Below are positions 47,968 to 57,261 of a stretch of DNA of 64,000 nucleotides, one piece after another; position 1 is the stretch's first letter, and every line of letters starts with the position of its first letter. The stretch spans positions 1-64,000 of the forward strand of contig UQQU01000001.1 in assembly GCA_900543325.1 (NCBI GenBank). The letters are read 5' to 3'. The notes under the pieces are model-generated. The model saw nothing but the letters and a program-made list of their open reading frames with translations. It was not told the origin of the DNA and ran no database searches. Origin of the DNA: an uncultured Clostridium sp. (GTDB lineage Bacteria > Bacillota > Clostridia > Clostridiales > Clostridiaceae). The translations under genes were made by a program, and so were the position numbers.

Positions 47968-48840
47968 CTACTTTACCTCACTTTTTATCAAAGCATCACT
48001 TAATATTCTTTTGATTAAAGTACTTATTAGATGCAATCTATAATCTCTAGAACCTCTCCATGAATTTCTAGGATTAGAATCTAGTCTTGCTAATTCAGCA
48101 ATTTTATTAATAACTTCATTAGTTATATTATTACCTATAGCAAAATTTTCAGCTGTTCTACATCTTATAGGTGTTGGAGCTGCTACACCTAAAGAAACTC
48201 TTAAATCTTTAAAAATATTATCTTCTATCTCATATAAAAGAGCTACTCCTAACATTGATATATCAAGTGCTTTTCTATTGGCAAACTTAATATATTTACC
48301 TTTCTTATTTTTGTAATCCTCTTCCTTTATTAAAATTTCAGTTAATATTTCATTTCTTTCAATTTTAACTTTACCTGGTCCATCATAAAATTCTGTAATT
48401 TTAACTATGCGCTCATTATTTAAACTCTTAATCTTAAGTTCTGCATTAAGTGAAAATAAGGCTGGTGCACTATCTGCTGAAACTGCTCCATTACATACAT
48501 TACCACCTATAGTTGCCATATTCCTTATCTGTGGTCCTCCCATTGATACAGCAGCTTCACTTAATATAGGAACATTATTATTAATTACTTCACTTCTAAA
48601 AATATCAGAAAATGTTACATTTGCTCCTATTGAAATTGTGTTATCTTCTAAAATCTTAATATCTCTTAAGGTATCTAAATTCTTTATACTTAAAAGTTCT
48701 ACATCGTTAAATTTACCATGATGTAATTTTATTAATACATCAGTACCTCCACTTATTATCTTTAATTTAGTATTACTATCTAATACCTTTAGTGCTTCAT
48801 CTAAAGATTTTGGTTCCTTTATTTCTTTTATATCAAACAT
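47968..48840 (-). CDS. Xanthine dehydrogenase-type FAD subunit (set 1)
   Basis: FAD-binding motifs are KIISGGTDVLIKLHHG (about residue 33) and GGPQIRNMATIGGNVCNGAVSADSAPALF (about 101-129). The C-terminal domain ends near SWRGSRDYRLHLISTLIKR. GGGGGATG lies before ATG 48840. It directly follows the one-piece molybdopterin gene. Confidence 0.88.
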   Translation of the reverse strand: MFDIKEIKEPKSLDEALKVLDSNTKLKIISGGTDVLIKLHHGKFNDVELLSIKNLDTLRDIKILEDNTISIGANVTFSDIFRSEVINNNVPILSEAAVSMGGPQIRNMATIGGNVCNGAVSADSAPALFSLNAELKIKSLNNERIVKITEFYDGPGKVKIERNEILTEILIKEEDYKNKKGKYIKFANRKALDISMLGVALLYEIEDNIFKDLRVSLGVAAPTPIRCRTAENFAIGNNITNEVINKIAELARLDSNPRNSWRGSRDYRLHLISTLIKRILSDALIKSEVK

Positions 48841-48853
48841 ATAGACATCCCCC

Positions 48854-51145
48854 TTAAATTAATCCAACTTCTTTGAATTTTTCAAAAACACTTTGGGGAT
48901 TCATAGGTATTTTATTAAATGCTACTCCAGTTGCATCCAGTACCGCATTTCTTATTGCTGGAGCAGGTGAAATAGTTGGATTTTCTCCTAAAGATTTTTG
49001 TCCAAAGCTACCCGCTGGATCTGCTTCTTCTACAAAATCTACACCAATAGTGGGGGTGTCTAATATTGTTTGAAGTTTATAATCTAATAAATTATTATTT
49101 AAGGGTTTACCTGATTTTTTATCAAATAGTAACTGCTCTGATAATGCATAACCCAATGCCATACTTACTCCACCCTGAACTTGTCCTTCTGCAAGCTTAT
49201 GATTTAATATTTTACCTGAATCATGGATATTGTATATTTCTAACACTTCGATTTTTCCAGTTTCAATATCTACTTCAACTTCTGCAAAAGTTACACCATA
49301 GGCAACTGCATTAATCCTTACATTTTCAGATGTATCACTTGTTATTGGTTTTGCATTTATCCTATCATAATAAGAATATAATGCTATATCTCCTAATGGA
49401 CATAGTACATCTCCTAATTTTTTCTCAATTATATTTCCATCTTCAATATCTAATTCCTCAATATTTAAACCATATTTTTCACTTGCAATAGAAAGAACCT
49501 TTTCCTTTACTTCTTGTGCTGCTTTTTTAACTGCTGCTCCTGTAACAAAGCTCTGTCTTGAAGCATATGCACCTGTATCAAATGGAGTAATATCAGTATC
49601 TTGAGTTGTAATAATATGAACATCCTCTATACTTATTCCTAAAACTTCTGCTACCATTTGAGAAAATACAGTATCACTACCTTGTCCTATTTCTGTTGCT
49701 CCTACTTGCAATTGAACAGAACCATCTTGATTCATTACAATTCTTGCACCAGCCAATTCTAGAGATACAGGATGAGTACCTGAGAAATAACTAAAACAAG
49801 CCACTCCTAATCCCCTTCTTTTATTTGAAGTCTGGTCTTTATATATTTTCTTTTTTTCATCCCATCTAATTAATTCTTTTCCTTTTTCAATACATTTATC
49901 TAATTTAAAAGATCTTACTTTAATTTCATTTAAAGGATCAATATGACCAAGTGATATAAAATTATCTTTTCTAAATTTTATTGGATCTATATTTAACTTT
50001 CTTGCTATATCATCAATATGAGATTCTAAAGCGAAGCAAACTTGTGGAATTCCATACCCTCTCATAGCTCCTGCCGTTGGTAAATTAGTATACACAGTTT
50101 TGGGTTCAACCCTTATAGATTTAAAATTATATAGTGGTCTAAATTTACTTGCTGCACTCATTGCAATGGAATGTCCATGAGAAGCATAAGCACCGTTATT
50201 AACTATATTTTTCATATAAATCCCCAATAATTTACCTTCTTTTGAAACTGCACTTTTAATATTAAATTTCATAGCATGTCTAGTTCTTGTATCAATAAAC
50301 ACTTCTTCTCTACTTAATGAAAACCTAACAGGTCTTCCATTAACCGCTAAAGTCATAGCTGCAGTTAATGGTTCTATTATCACATCCTGTTTATTTCCAA
50401 AACCACCACCTATATATGGTTTAATAACCCTAATACGTCCCCACGGTATATTTAACGCCTGACCAACTATTCTCCTAACTATATGAGGTATTTGAGTTGA
50501 TGTAACTATAACTATTCTATTGTCACTATCAACATAAGCATATGCTGTTTGATTTTCAAGCTGACAATGTTGAACTATACTGGTTTCATATTCACCTTCA
50601 AATATAAAATCTGAGTTTTTAAATTCATTTTCAATATCTCCTATATCTATAACAGAAGAGGCGAGTATATTATTTTTTCTATCTTCATGAATTTTAGGTG
50701 CATCATCTTCAGCTGCTTCTTCTACATCAAATACAGCAGGTAAAATCTCATAATCAACTTTTATTAACTTTAATGCTTTTTCAGCTATTATTTCATCTTT
50801 AGCCACTACTGCTGCAATTGCGTCTCCTACTAATCTAGCTTTATCTGTTAATATTAATCTATCCTCTACATCTCTATGACTAGGATCTAATGAATAGGGA
50901 TGCCCTGCTGTTGCAAACTTTATTTTAGGTAAATCCTTAGATGTAATTATTGCATATACCCCTTCTAACTTTGATGCCTCTTCTACATCTATATTTTTAA
51001 TATAGGCATGAGCATAAGGACTTCTAAGCACTTTCCCTATAAGCATATCTCTTTCCATGAAATCATCTGTATATTTGGCTTTACCAGTTACTTTTGCAAC
51101 AGCATCAACCCTATTAATATCACTACCTAAAATTTTATAAGACAT
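48854..51145 (-). CDS. Xanthine dehydrogenase-type molybdopterin subunit (set 1)
   Basis: This complete 763-residue molybdopterin subunit contains the hammerhead domain (about 1-115, RVDAVAKVTGKAKYTDDF), then HCQLENQTAYAYV and GGGFGNKQDVIIEP. TAGAMRGYGIPQVCFALESH, GATEIGQGSDTVFSQ and GSFGQKSLGENPTISPAPAIRNAV follow, the last with the likely catalytic Glu. ATG 51145 follows GAGGTGAG. It is the first gene of the eight-gene operon. Xanthine is the expected substrate because guaD follows; hypoxanthine or other purines are possible. No maturation genes (XdhC type, selenium or Mo cofactor) are in the window. Confidence 0.88.
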   Translation of the reverse strand: MSYKILGSDINRVDAVAKVTGKAKYTDDFMERDMLIGKVLRSPYAHAYIKNIDVEEASKLEGVYAIITSKDLPKIKFATAGHPYSLDPSHRDVEDRLILTDKARLVGDAIAAVVAKDEIIAEKALKLIKVDYEILPAVFDVEEAAEDDAPKIHEDRKNNILASSVIDIGDIENEFKNSDFIFEGEYETSIVQHCQLENQTAYAYVDSDNRIVIVTSTQIPHIVRRIVGQALNIPWGRIRVIKPYIGGGFGNKQDVIIEPLTAAMTLAVNGRPVRFSLSREEVFIDTRTRHAMKFNIKSAVSKEGKLLGIYMKNIVNNGAYASHGHSIAMSAASKFRPLYNFKSIRVEPKTVYTNLPTAGAMRGYGIPQVCFALESHIDDIARKLNIDPIKFRKDNFISLGHIDPLNEIKVRSFKLDKCIEKGKELIRWDEKKKIYKDQTSNKRRGLGVACFSYFSGTHPVSLELAGARIVMNQDGSVQLQVGATEIGQGSDTVFSQMVAEVLGISIEDVHIITTQDTDITPFDTGAYASRQSFVTGAAVKKAAQEVKEKVLSIASEKYGLNIEELDIEDGNIIEKKLGDVLCPLGDIALYSYYDRINAKPITSDTSENVRINAVAYGVTFAEVEVDIETGKIEVLEIYNIHDSGKILNHKLAEGQVQGGVSMALGYALSEQLLFDKKSGKPLNNNLLDYKLQTILDTPTIGVDFVEEADPAGSFGQKSLGENPTISPAPAIRNAVLDATGVAFNKIPMNPQSVFEKFKEVGLI

Positions 51146-51215
51146 TAACTCACCTCTCACTATTTATTTTTCATCCTCATAACCCTTGTAACTTATCTCA
51201 ATATATGTTACTTCA

Positions 51216-51244
51216 ATTATAATACAATTAAGTTAATTATTAAA
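51216..51244 (-). promoter_or_regulatory. Possible promoter of the purine hydroxylase operon
   Basis: A good -10 TATAAT (51216-51221) has only a weak -35 (TTTAAT, 51239-51244) at 17 bp, which suggests an activator is needed. I see no purine riboswitch in the leader of about 65 nt. Confidence 0.4.
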
Positions 51245-51266
51245 CACCGCATAAATTTTACCAAAT

Positions 51267-51767
51267 TTATAGTAGTGGTCTTCTTATGAAAAGTCCTTCA
51301 GATTTAAACATATCCATAACAAATCTTAAATCTACACACCCAAAATCCATAACTTTAATACACCATGAATTTATTTCTATTCCAATTTTTAATTCATTAA
51401 ATATAATATCCATCCTTTTTTCTGGAACAGATAAATTGTAAATTACATCATCTATAAATCTATTTAAATCGTTATTATAGGGTTCAAAAGACAAACTATC
51501 TCCCTCTTCATGTACCAATTTAAAAATATGACTATCATAAAGATATAATTTACTCATTGATAAAACAAACTTATTTAAAACATTATAACTATTGTTTTTT
51601 AAGATAATATTTTCAAAGTCACTATATTTTCCTATATTAGCTACCTTTCTAGGAAGTATATCAATTACATAAATATCCCTATATTCCTTTTGTTTATAGT
51701 TATCATTTATTAATTTTTGAAATAGTACCTCAATTGCTTTAGTTTCCTTACCATTATTTTCATTCAT
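51267..51767 (-). CDS. Protein of unknown function (166 aa)
   Basis: This is a soluble protein with mixed alpha/beta character (YRDIYVIDILPRKVANIGKYSDFENIIL, then KLYLYDSHIFKLVHEEGDSLSFEPY and INSWCIKVMDFGCVDLRFVMDMFKSEGLFI). ATG 51767 has AGAGGTGAT upstream; an in-frame start at 51797 overlaps that region. It lies upstream of the hydroxylase operon and is transcribed in the same direction. I cannot name the family. Confidence 0.55.
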   Translation of the reverse strand: MNENNGKETKAIEVLFQKLINDNYKQKEYRDIYVIDILPRKVANIGKYSDFENIILKNNSYNVLNKFVLSMSKLYLYDSHIFKLVHEEGDSLSFEPYNNDLNRFIDDVIYNLSVPEKRMDIIFNELKIGIEINSWCIKVMDFGCVDLRFVMDMFKSEGLFIRRPLL

Positions 51768-51890
51768 AAAAATCACCTCTAATTTTTTAACTTTCATTAT
51801 ATGTATATTATTAAAAAACTAAAATAATATTTATAACATTATTTTACTCCTTTTTATTCTTTTATATTATAATTAACTATTTTTTTATAA

Positions 51891-51936
51891 AAAATGAAAG
51901 TATTTACCTAGCTTGGTAGCTATAAATACTTTCACT
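51891..51936 (-). terminator. Terminator of nfo
   Basis: TGAAAGTATTTA (51895-51906) pairs with TAAATACTTTCA (51923-51934) and a T run follows on the minus strand. Confidence 0.85.
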
Positions 51937-51943
51937 TATATTA

Positions 51944-52774
51944 TTATTTATATTGTTCTTTTAATAACTCTATTTCATTTTTATATCCATCTAACTCATT
52001 AGGAGTTTCTAAGAAAAATGGTAAATGTCTAAGCTTAGGATGATTTATTATTCTACTTATTCCTTCAAGACCTAAAGTTCCCTCACCAATTTTTTCATGT
52101 CTATCCTTATGACTCTTAAAAGGGTTTTTACTATCATTTAAGTGTATAGCCTTTAATCTATCTAAGCCTATTATTCTATCAAATTCTTCTAGAACATTAT
52201 CTAAATCATTTACTATATCATATCCAGCATCATAAACATGGCATGTATCTAAACATACACCTAAATGATCCTTTAACTCAACTCTATTTATAATTTCTGC
52301 TATTTCTTCAAAGCTTCTTCCTATTTCAGTCCCTTTTCCAGCCATAGTTTCAAGTAAAACAGTTGTTGTTTGCTCAGGTTTCAATACTGTATTTAACATT
52401 TCTACAATATAATCTATTCCAACATCGACGCCTTGTTTAACGTGACTACCAGGATGAAAATTATATAAGTTGTTAGGTAAATACTCCATTCTAACTAAAT
52501 CATCTGCCATCATTTCAGTAGCAAATTTTCTTGTATTTTCATCTGCTGAACATCCATTTAAAGTATATGGAGCATGTGCTAATATTTTAGCAAAATTATT
52601 TTCTTTCATTATTTCTAAAAGTCCATTAATATCTTTTTCATCTATATCTTTAGCTTTTCCACCTCTAGGATTACGAGTGAAAAATTGAAAAGTATTAGCT
52701 CCAATAGATAAAGCTTCCTTTCCCATATTCTTGAATCCTTTTGTAGTAGATAGGTGACATCCTATGTTTAACAT
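51944..52774 (-). CDS. nfo: Endonuclease IV
   Basis: Nfo cuts DNA at abasic sites in base-excision repair, using three Zn ions. The family motifs HPGSHV (about residue 109), [13 protein letters not shown] (about 178), [25 protein letters not shown] (about 214) and PFFLETP are all present. The 276 residues are typical. GGAGGG precedes the ATG. Terminators isolate it as a single-gene unit, and no LexA box is visible. Confidence 0.95.
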   Translation of the reverse strand: MLNIGCHLSTTKGFKNMGKEALSIGANTFQFFTRNPRGGKAKDIDEKDINGLLEIMKENNFAKILAHAPYTLNGCSADENTRKFATEMMADDLVRMEYLPNNLYNFHPGSHVKQGVDVGIDYIVEMLNTVLKPEQTTTVLLETMAGKGTEIGRSFEEIAEIINRVELKDHLGVCLDTCHVYDAGYDIVNDLDNVLEEFDRIIGLDRLKAIHLNDSKNPFKSHKDRHEKIGEGTLGLEGISRIINHPKLRHLPFFLETPNELDGYKNEIELLKEQYK

Positions 52775-52942
52775 GTGTAGCCCTCCAATATTGTATAATA
52801 TTTACACTAAGTAAAATTCTAAATCTTTGTTTTAGTAAATTAAACTTACACTTACAAATGCATATAAGTAACGTGTTTTATTACTTTAAATATACTACAA
52901 TATTATAATACTATCAATAGATAATAATTATTATTAAATAAT

Positions 52943-53215
52943 TCATTCTTCATTTAGTTCTTCATCTAATATTGTAACCATAAACTCTTCTATTGAATTA
53001 TATCCATAATCATAAGCTAAATTACTTAACATATATTTTTCATCCTCATCTATTTCTAATAATATTTCTGTTTTATATTGATCATCTATTTTTTCTTTTA
53101 TTCTTTTTTCAATTTTATTTTTCTCTTTAATATCATAATAAAATCCATAAATTATAATAAAACTATAAAAAACAATAAATAACTTATGTAATATACTAAC
53201 ACTTATAAAGTCCAT
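52943..53215 (-). CDS. Membrane-anchored ribbon-helix-helix-like protein (90 aa)
   Basis: An N-terminal hydrophobic helix (KLFIVFYSFIIIYGFYY) and a charged stalk (KEKNKIEKRIKEKIDDQ) lead to a C-terminal strand-helix-helix unit (KTEILLEIDEDEKYMLSNLAYDYGYNSIEEFMVTILDEEL). That unit resembles a ribbon-helix-helix fold. Its ribosome site GAGGAA lies within the end of the preceding small gene, 5 bp away. The pair probably forms an operon. No function is known. Confidence 0.55.
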   Translation of the reverse strand: MDFISVSILHKLFIVFYSFIIIYGFYYDIKEKNKIEKRIKEKIDDQYKTEILLEIDEDEKYMLSNLAYDYGYNSIEEFMVTILDEELNEE

Positions 53216-53220
53216 ATTTT

Positions 53221-53373
53221 TTATTCCTCATATTTTTCAATCCAAGGATCATATATACATATCTGCTTTATATATTCTGTTATACTTTTATTATCTTTTA
53301 TGGCTTTATCTCTAATCTTTCGCTCATCATTTCTTGATAATTTTAAAATTATAGTCTCTGTTCTATTCCCCAT
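53221..53373 (-). CDS. Small ribbon-helix-helix protein (50 aa)
   Basis: ATG 53373 with GGGGTGGAG just upstream opens a 50-codon frame ending at TAA 53221. The product starts MGNRTETIILKLSRNDERK and continues IRDKAIKDNKSITEYIKQIC, a CopG/Arc-like strand-helix-helix pattern, and ends IYDPWIEKYEE. It could be an antitoxin-like DNA-binding protein for the gene that follows 5 bp later. That role is inference. Confidence 0.6.
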   Translation of the reverse strand: MGNRTETIILKLSRNDERKIRDKAIKDNKSITEYIKQICIYDPWIEKYEE

Positions 53374-53558
53374 AAGTCTCCACCCCTTTAATTGAGATTC
53401 TAACTTTATAATTTAAACTTAATACATTTTATTATGTATACTAATAAAATATTACCAAAATAATAAAATGTATTATAGGAAATTTAACGTCCAAATTTTA
53501 TTTTTTGTTACTTAAATTTTTACCTTATTTTTAATCAATAACTATAAATTGCAATAAC

Positions 53559-53591
53559 AAGAGCAACATATTAAATTAACATGTTGCTCCG
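53559..53591 (-). terminator. Terminator of the resistance-type ABC-F gene
   Basis: GAGCAACAT (53561-53569) and ATGTTGCTC (53581-53589) are exact complements. The U tract on the minus strand is short (TTGTTATTG). Confidence 0.65.
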
Positions 53592-53609
53592 TACTTTCTA
53601 AATACTTAA

Positions 53610-55244
53610 TTATAATAATCTTATTTCTCTTAGAATTTCATCATACTGTTTTTCATATTCTAATTTCTTAGTAGCATTACCTTCAATTGAAATTAGTGAA
53701 ATCATTTCTGATAGTCTATTTTGTAAAACCATCTTTTTTTCATTAATCTCTCTTTCTTTTTTAGTAATTTGTGGATCTTTAATTCTTTTTATCCACTCAT
53801 TATATGCATAAGGATAATATTTTAATGTATTATCTTCAAAACATAATATTTCATTACATACATTAGCAATAAATCTTCTGTCATGAGATACAATAATCAT
53901 AGTTTTATTACTATTTTTTAATGCTTCCTCTAAGGCCTCCATAGATTGAATATCGAGATAATTAGTTGGTTCATCTAAAATTAATAAATTATTATCACTT
54001 AAAATTATCTTACAAAGCGCTACTCTTACTTTTTCTCCTCCGCTTAAAATAGAAACTCTCTTATATACATCATTTTCTCTAAATAAAAATCTACTTAAGA
54101 TTATCCTTATAAAAGTTTCGTTTTCAGAACTACTTTCTAAAATATTATCTAGAATAGTTTTATCTTCATTTAAAATCATTAAATCCTGTTGAAAATACCC
54201 TATCTTAACTCTATTGGCTATTTTTATACCTTCATTATTATTAATTATTGCTTTTAATAAAGTAGTTTTTCCACAACCATTTTCTCCAATTAAAGCTACT
54301 CTTGTATTTTTCTTAAGCTTAAAACTAGCATTTCTTAATATTACCTTATTTTCAAATGAAATATTTATATCTTTTATTTCAATAGGATAATTTGAATAAA
54401 ATTCATTTCCTTCTGCTATATCAATTTTTATTACTGCATTTTCTTTAGGCTTCTCTTTTTCTTCCAATTTTTCAATTCTTGTTTTTATAGCTTTTATAGA
54501 ATTATCCATATTCTTCTTAGCACTCTGATTTCCCATTTTATGAAGCCTAGCTTCAGAATTCCCAAACCTCTTAGGTGTTTTTTTAATTCCATCCCTTAAA
54601 GCTATTTTTGATATTACAGCCTCCTCTAACCTTCTTTTTTCCTTGATATATTGATTATATTCAAAACTTTGTCTATTAACTCTTTCTTCTTTTTGTTTAA
54701 GATAACTAGTATAATTACCATTAAACATAGTAACTTTTGATTCATCTATCTCAATTATTTTGTTACAAATATTATCTAAGAAATCCCTATCATGAGAAAC
54801 TAATAATATTGCTCCATTAAAACTTATAAACTTCTCTTCTAGATATTTAATAGACTGAACATCAAGATTAGAAGTTGGTTCATCTGCAATAATAATCCTA
54901 CTATTATTATTTAATGCCTTTGCAACTCTAGCTTTGACCTTTTCTCCACCACTTAAAAAACTATTATATTCATTGGGTAACTTTAATTCTTTTGATATTT
55001 TACTATCTTCAATATTAACCTCTTCATCTAATTGATTAACATACGAATAACTGCAATCTAGAAAAACATTACCTTCCTCATAACCTTCTTTACCACAAAT
55101 TATATTTAGCAATGTTGTTTTTCCAGCTCCATTTACCCCTACAAGACCTATTTTATCTCCCTCAAATATTTCTAATTTATCAATATTTAAAATTAATCTA
55201 TCTCCATAATACTTTTTCAATTTATTAACTTTAATTAATTGCAA
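53610..55244 (-). CDS. ABC-F ribosomal protection protein, antibiotic-resistance type
   Basis: Two ATPase domains are seen: GVNGAGKTT (about residue 36) with LSGGEKVKARVAKAL, and GENGCGKTT (about 315) with LSGGEKVRVALCKI. Between them lies a basic interdomain linker (about 185-270). The 544-residue size and LSGGEK-type signatures fit the Lsa/Vga/CplR group, which displaces pleuromutilins, lincosamides or streptogramins from the ribosome. The start is TTG 55244 with AGGAGGG 7 bp upstream. A leader of about 280 nt precedes it, as expected for antibiotic-induced attenuation. Which drug is involved cannot be read from sequence. Confidence 0.78.
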   Translation of the reverse strand: MQLIKVNKLKKYYGDRLILNIDKLEIFEGDKIGLVGVNGAGKTTLLNIICGKEGYEEGNVFLDCSYSYVNQLDEEVNIEDSKISKELKLPNEYNSFLSGGEKVKARVAKALNNNSRIIIADEPTSNLDVQSIKYLEEKFISFNGAILLVSHDRDFLDNICNKIIEIDESKVTMFNGNYTSYLKQKEERVNRQSFEYNQYIKEKRRLEEAVISKIALRDGIKKTPKRFGNSEARLHKMGNQSAKKNMDNSIKAIKTRIEKLEEKEKPKENAVIKIDIAEGNEFYSNYPIEIKDINISFENKVILRNASFKLKKNTRVALIGENGCGKTTLLKAIINNNEGIKIANRVKIGYFQQDLMILNEDKTILDNILESSSENETFIRIILSRFLFRENDVYKRVSILSGGEKVRVALCKIILSDNNLLILDEPTNYLDIQSMEALEEALKNSNKTMIIVSHDRRFIANVCNEILCFEDNTLKYYPYAYNEWIKRIKDPQITKKEREINEKKMVLQNRLSEMISLISIEGNATKKLEYEKQYDEILREIRLL

Positions 55245-55531
55245 AAAAAATCCCTCCTATTACTAGAGAGATAATTACAAACTAAAACTGTATTTTCATT
55301 ATTAAAATTCATTTTAATCCATTACTAATAAACCTATAAAAATATAGACTTATTTTATTTAATAATTCAGTTAAGTTATAGTATCACTTAGTAATCACTC
55401 TCTAAAATTTACACAACACAAATAAACCTTTTTAAGGCCATATTTTTTTATTTGGTTGTTTTAGCTTTTAAAGATGATTACATTCTCATTTCTACTATAC
55501 CTTTACCTTTCTTAAAATTCATTACATTTTT
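55245..55531 (-). promoter_or_regulatory. Long 5' leader of the ABC-F gene, possible attenuator
   Basis: Within this transcribed gap a short frame on the minus strand starts at ATG 55442 and encodes MALKRFICVV (stop at 55410). It has no clear ribosome site. Further on, TAGAGAG (near 55398-55404) can pair with CTCTCTA (near 55264-55270), next to the AGGAGGG site. Such pairing could hide or free the ribosome site. No classical terminator hairpin with a U run is evident. Confidence 0.4.
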
Positions 55532-55560
55532 ATTATATTATTTTTGTACACTAATGTACA
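55532..55560 (-). promoter_or_regulatory. ABC-F promoter with TGTACA inverted repeat
   Basis: On the minus strand, TGTACA (55555-55560), a 17-bp spacer and TATAAT (55532-55537). A second TGTACA at 55545-55550 makes a perfect inverted repeat over the -35 and spacer, a possible operator. Confidence 0.5.
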
Positions 55561-55588
55561 TATTTTTCCTATAATATATTTTCAAATT

Positions 55589-55711
55589 TTACATTAGTAC
55601 TTCATAATCAAAATATTTTTCTTGAAAGCGCACTTGTTTTTCTATTTCCCTAATAGTAAATTTCACTCCCATTTTCCTATCAACTATAACTGTAACTATT
55701 TCTCCAATCAT
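55589..55711 (-). pseudogene. Internally deleted inorganic pyrophosphatase-like remnant
   Basis: ATG 55711 with AAAGGAG at normal spacing opens a 40-codon frame. Its first 15 residues, MIGEIVTVIVDRKMG, resemble the start of the small clostridial pyrophosphatase family (MIGxxVTVTVDRPLG). Residues 17-40 (KFTIREIEKQVRFQEKYFDYEVLM) resemble its extreme C-terminus (FTKEEIxKQVxFQEKYF). About 90 central residues with all catalytic Asp residues are missing. I infer an in-frame deletion from memory of the family. It lies 17 bp after the L,D-transpeptidase stop. Confidence 0.5.
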
Positions 55712-55727
55712 ATTCGCATTCTCCTTT

Positions 55728-57110
55728 CTATTCTTCCTTATAGCAAACAATTGGAGTACCAGGCTCTATATTCTCATATATTTTTTTAGCTAAATACAAT
55801 GGTGCATTTACACAACCATGACTACCATCAGTTTTATAAACTGAGCCTCCAAAAGCCCATCTCCAACTTGCATCATGTATACCTATATTACAATTAAATG
55901 GCATCCAGTACTTAACCTCTGAACTATACCCTGCTCCTTTTAGTGTTGCATTTTTCTGCTTATAATTTAACATATAAGTACCCTGTGGAGTCGCATTACC
56001 CCTACTTACATTTCCTGTTACAACATCTCCTTGAACAATCAACTTTCCATTTTTATAAAACCATAAACTTTGATTAGTTAAATTTATTTCTACATAAGTA
56101 TCTCCAATATCATTTTCCCTAGTTCCCAAGGCTTCTTGTGAGTATATAGGCTCTTTTTTTATTTCAGCACTACTCTTTATATTTTTAATTAGTTCCTCCA
56201 ATTCTTTGGCCTTATCAATTTTCCATCCGTAATTTCCACCAGGAACATCCACAATTTTCCCAGTTGTAGTTTTAAAACTACGAGTTTTTCCATATGTATC
56301 ATATTTATTACTTAGCTTATTTAAATACTCTTTTATCTTTTTTTCATTAAACACAATATTCATGCTTTGATCTACCTCTAACCAAGTATTAATTATACCG
56401 CAATCTAAAATTTCTATTTCTTCATCAAACATATAATATATTTTTGTAGATACATACTTATTCAACTCATTTTGAGTTTTAATTACTTTTTCACTATCTG
56501 CCGTAAAATCTGGTTTTTCATATACACCCTCTTCATCCAAGTTAATTTTTTTAACACCTCTAGATATTGAATTTATAACATATGCATAAAGATAATCTTT
56601 ATTAACCTTATTACCATAGGTCTCCTTAATGATTGTATACTCACCATTTTCATAACGAAAACTAGCATCTAATGGTTCAATAATACTTTCTTTATTAAAG
56701 CAAGATAATTTATTAAATTCTTTATCTAACAATTCCTTATCATATGAATAGACATTATTTATATTATATTCATTCCTTAATAATACATATCTAGGCCATA
56801 AAAATGCATTTTGCTTTTCTTTTACTTTTTCTATTTCATTACTATCTTCATACTTAAAGTTTATCTTATTACCTTCAATATATTCTATAATATTATTTCT
56901 TTCACTTAATTCCAAAACATAATTATAAGATTCTTCTAATAATTTATCATTAGCCTCATTTAAAGTTTTACAAGATACATTAATTCCATTGATATAGGTA
57001 CCAATGTAAAAATGTTTTGTAAAATATATTGAAATAATAAGATATACCCCCAATATTATAGTTATAATTAACATTATAATAAATAAACTGTTGCTTTCTT
57101 TATTTTTCAT
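55728..57110 (-). CDS. L,D-transpeptidase (YkuD) with PG-binding domains
   Basis: This membrane-anchored enzyme should cross-link peptidoglycan by 3-3 bonds or attach proteins. It has an N-terminal membrane helix (about residues 9-30) and two repeats of the putative peptidoglycan-binding type (about 70-190 and 200-320). A C-terminal YkuD domain (about 335-460) has HDASWRWAFGGS and the catalytic SHGCVNAP (Cys about 440). The length of 460 is typical of clostridial Ldts. It may have a role in spore or stress-related wall remodelling. Confidence 0.87.
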   Translation of the reverse strand: MKNKESNSLFIIMLIITIILGVYLIISIYFTKHFYIGTYINGINVSCKTLNEANDKLLEESYNYVLELSERNNIIEYIEGNKINFKYEDSNEIEKVKEKQNAFLWPRYVLLRNEYNINNVYSYDKELLDKEFNKLSCFNKESIIEPLDASFRYENGEYTIIKETYGNKVNKDYLYAYVINSISRGVKKINLDEEGVYEKPDFTADSEKVIKTQNELNKYVSTKIYYMFDEEIEILDCGIINTWLEVDQSMNIVFNEKKIKEYLNKLSNKYDTYGKTRSFKTTTGKIVDVPGGNYGWKIDKAKELEELIKNIKSSAEIKKEPIYSQEALGTRENDIGDTYVEINLTNQSLWFYKNGKLIVQGDVVTGNVSRGNATPQGTYMLNYKQKNATLKGAGYSSEVKYWMPFNCNIGIHDASWRWAFGGSVYKTDGSHGCVNAPLYLAKKIYENIEPGTPIVCYKEE

Positions 57111-57214
57111 AAAGCCATTTCTATCCCCCTGAACTTATAATTGCTTGTACCTTATATAATTATGTAATTGATTTATGTTTTAAGACACTTTTAACACAAA
57201 AATATATTTATAAA

Positions 57215-57253
57215 AAATAATGATGAAGAGTATTTTCCTCTTCATCATTATTT
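57215..57253 (-). terminator. Terminator of the cardiolipin synthase gene
   Basis: AAATAATGATGAAGAG (57215-57230) pairs exactly with its complement at 57238-57253. Confidence 0.88.
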
Positions 57254-57261
57254 CGTAATTA

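Noticed and set aside
48873..49314. Open frames on the plus strand opposite the Mo subunit gene
   Set aside because: They are antisense shadows of a conserved gene, without ribosome sites or recognisable products.
51146..51266. Purine riboswitch before the hydroxylase operon
   Set aside because: The leader is short and lacks the conserved loop and junction sequences of that riboswitch.
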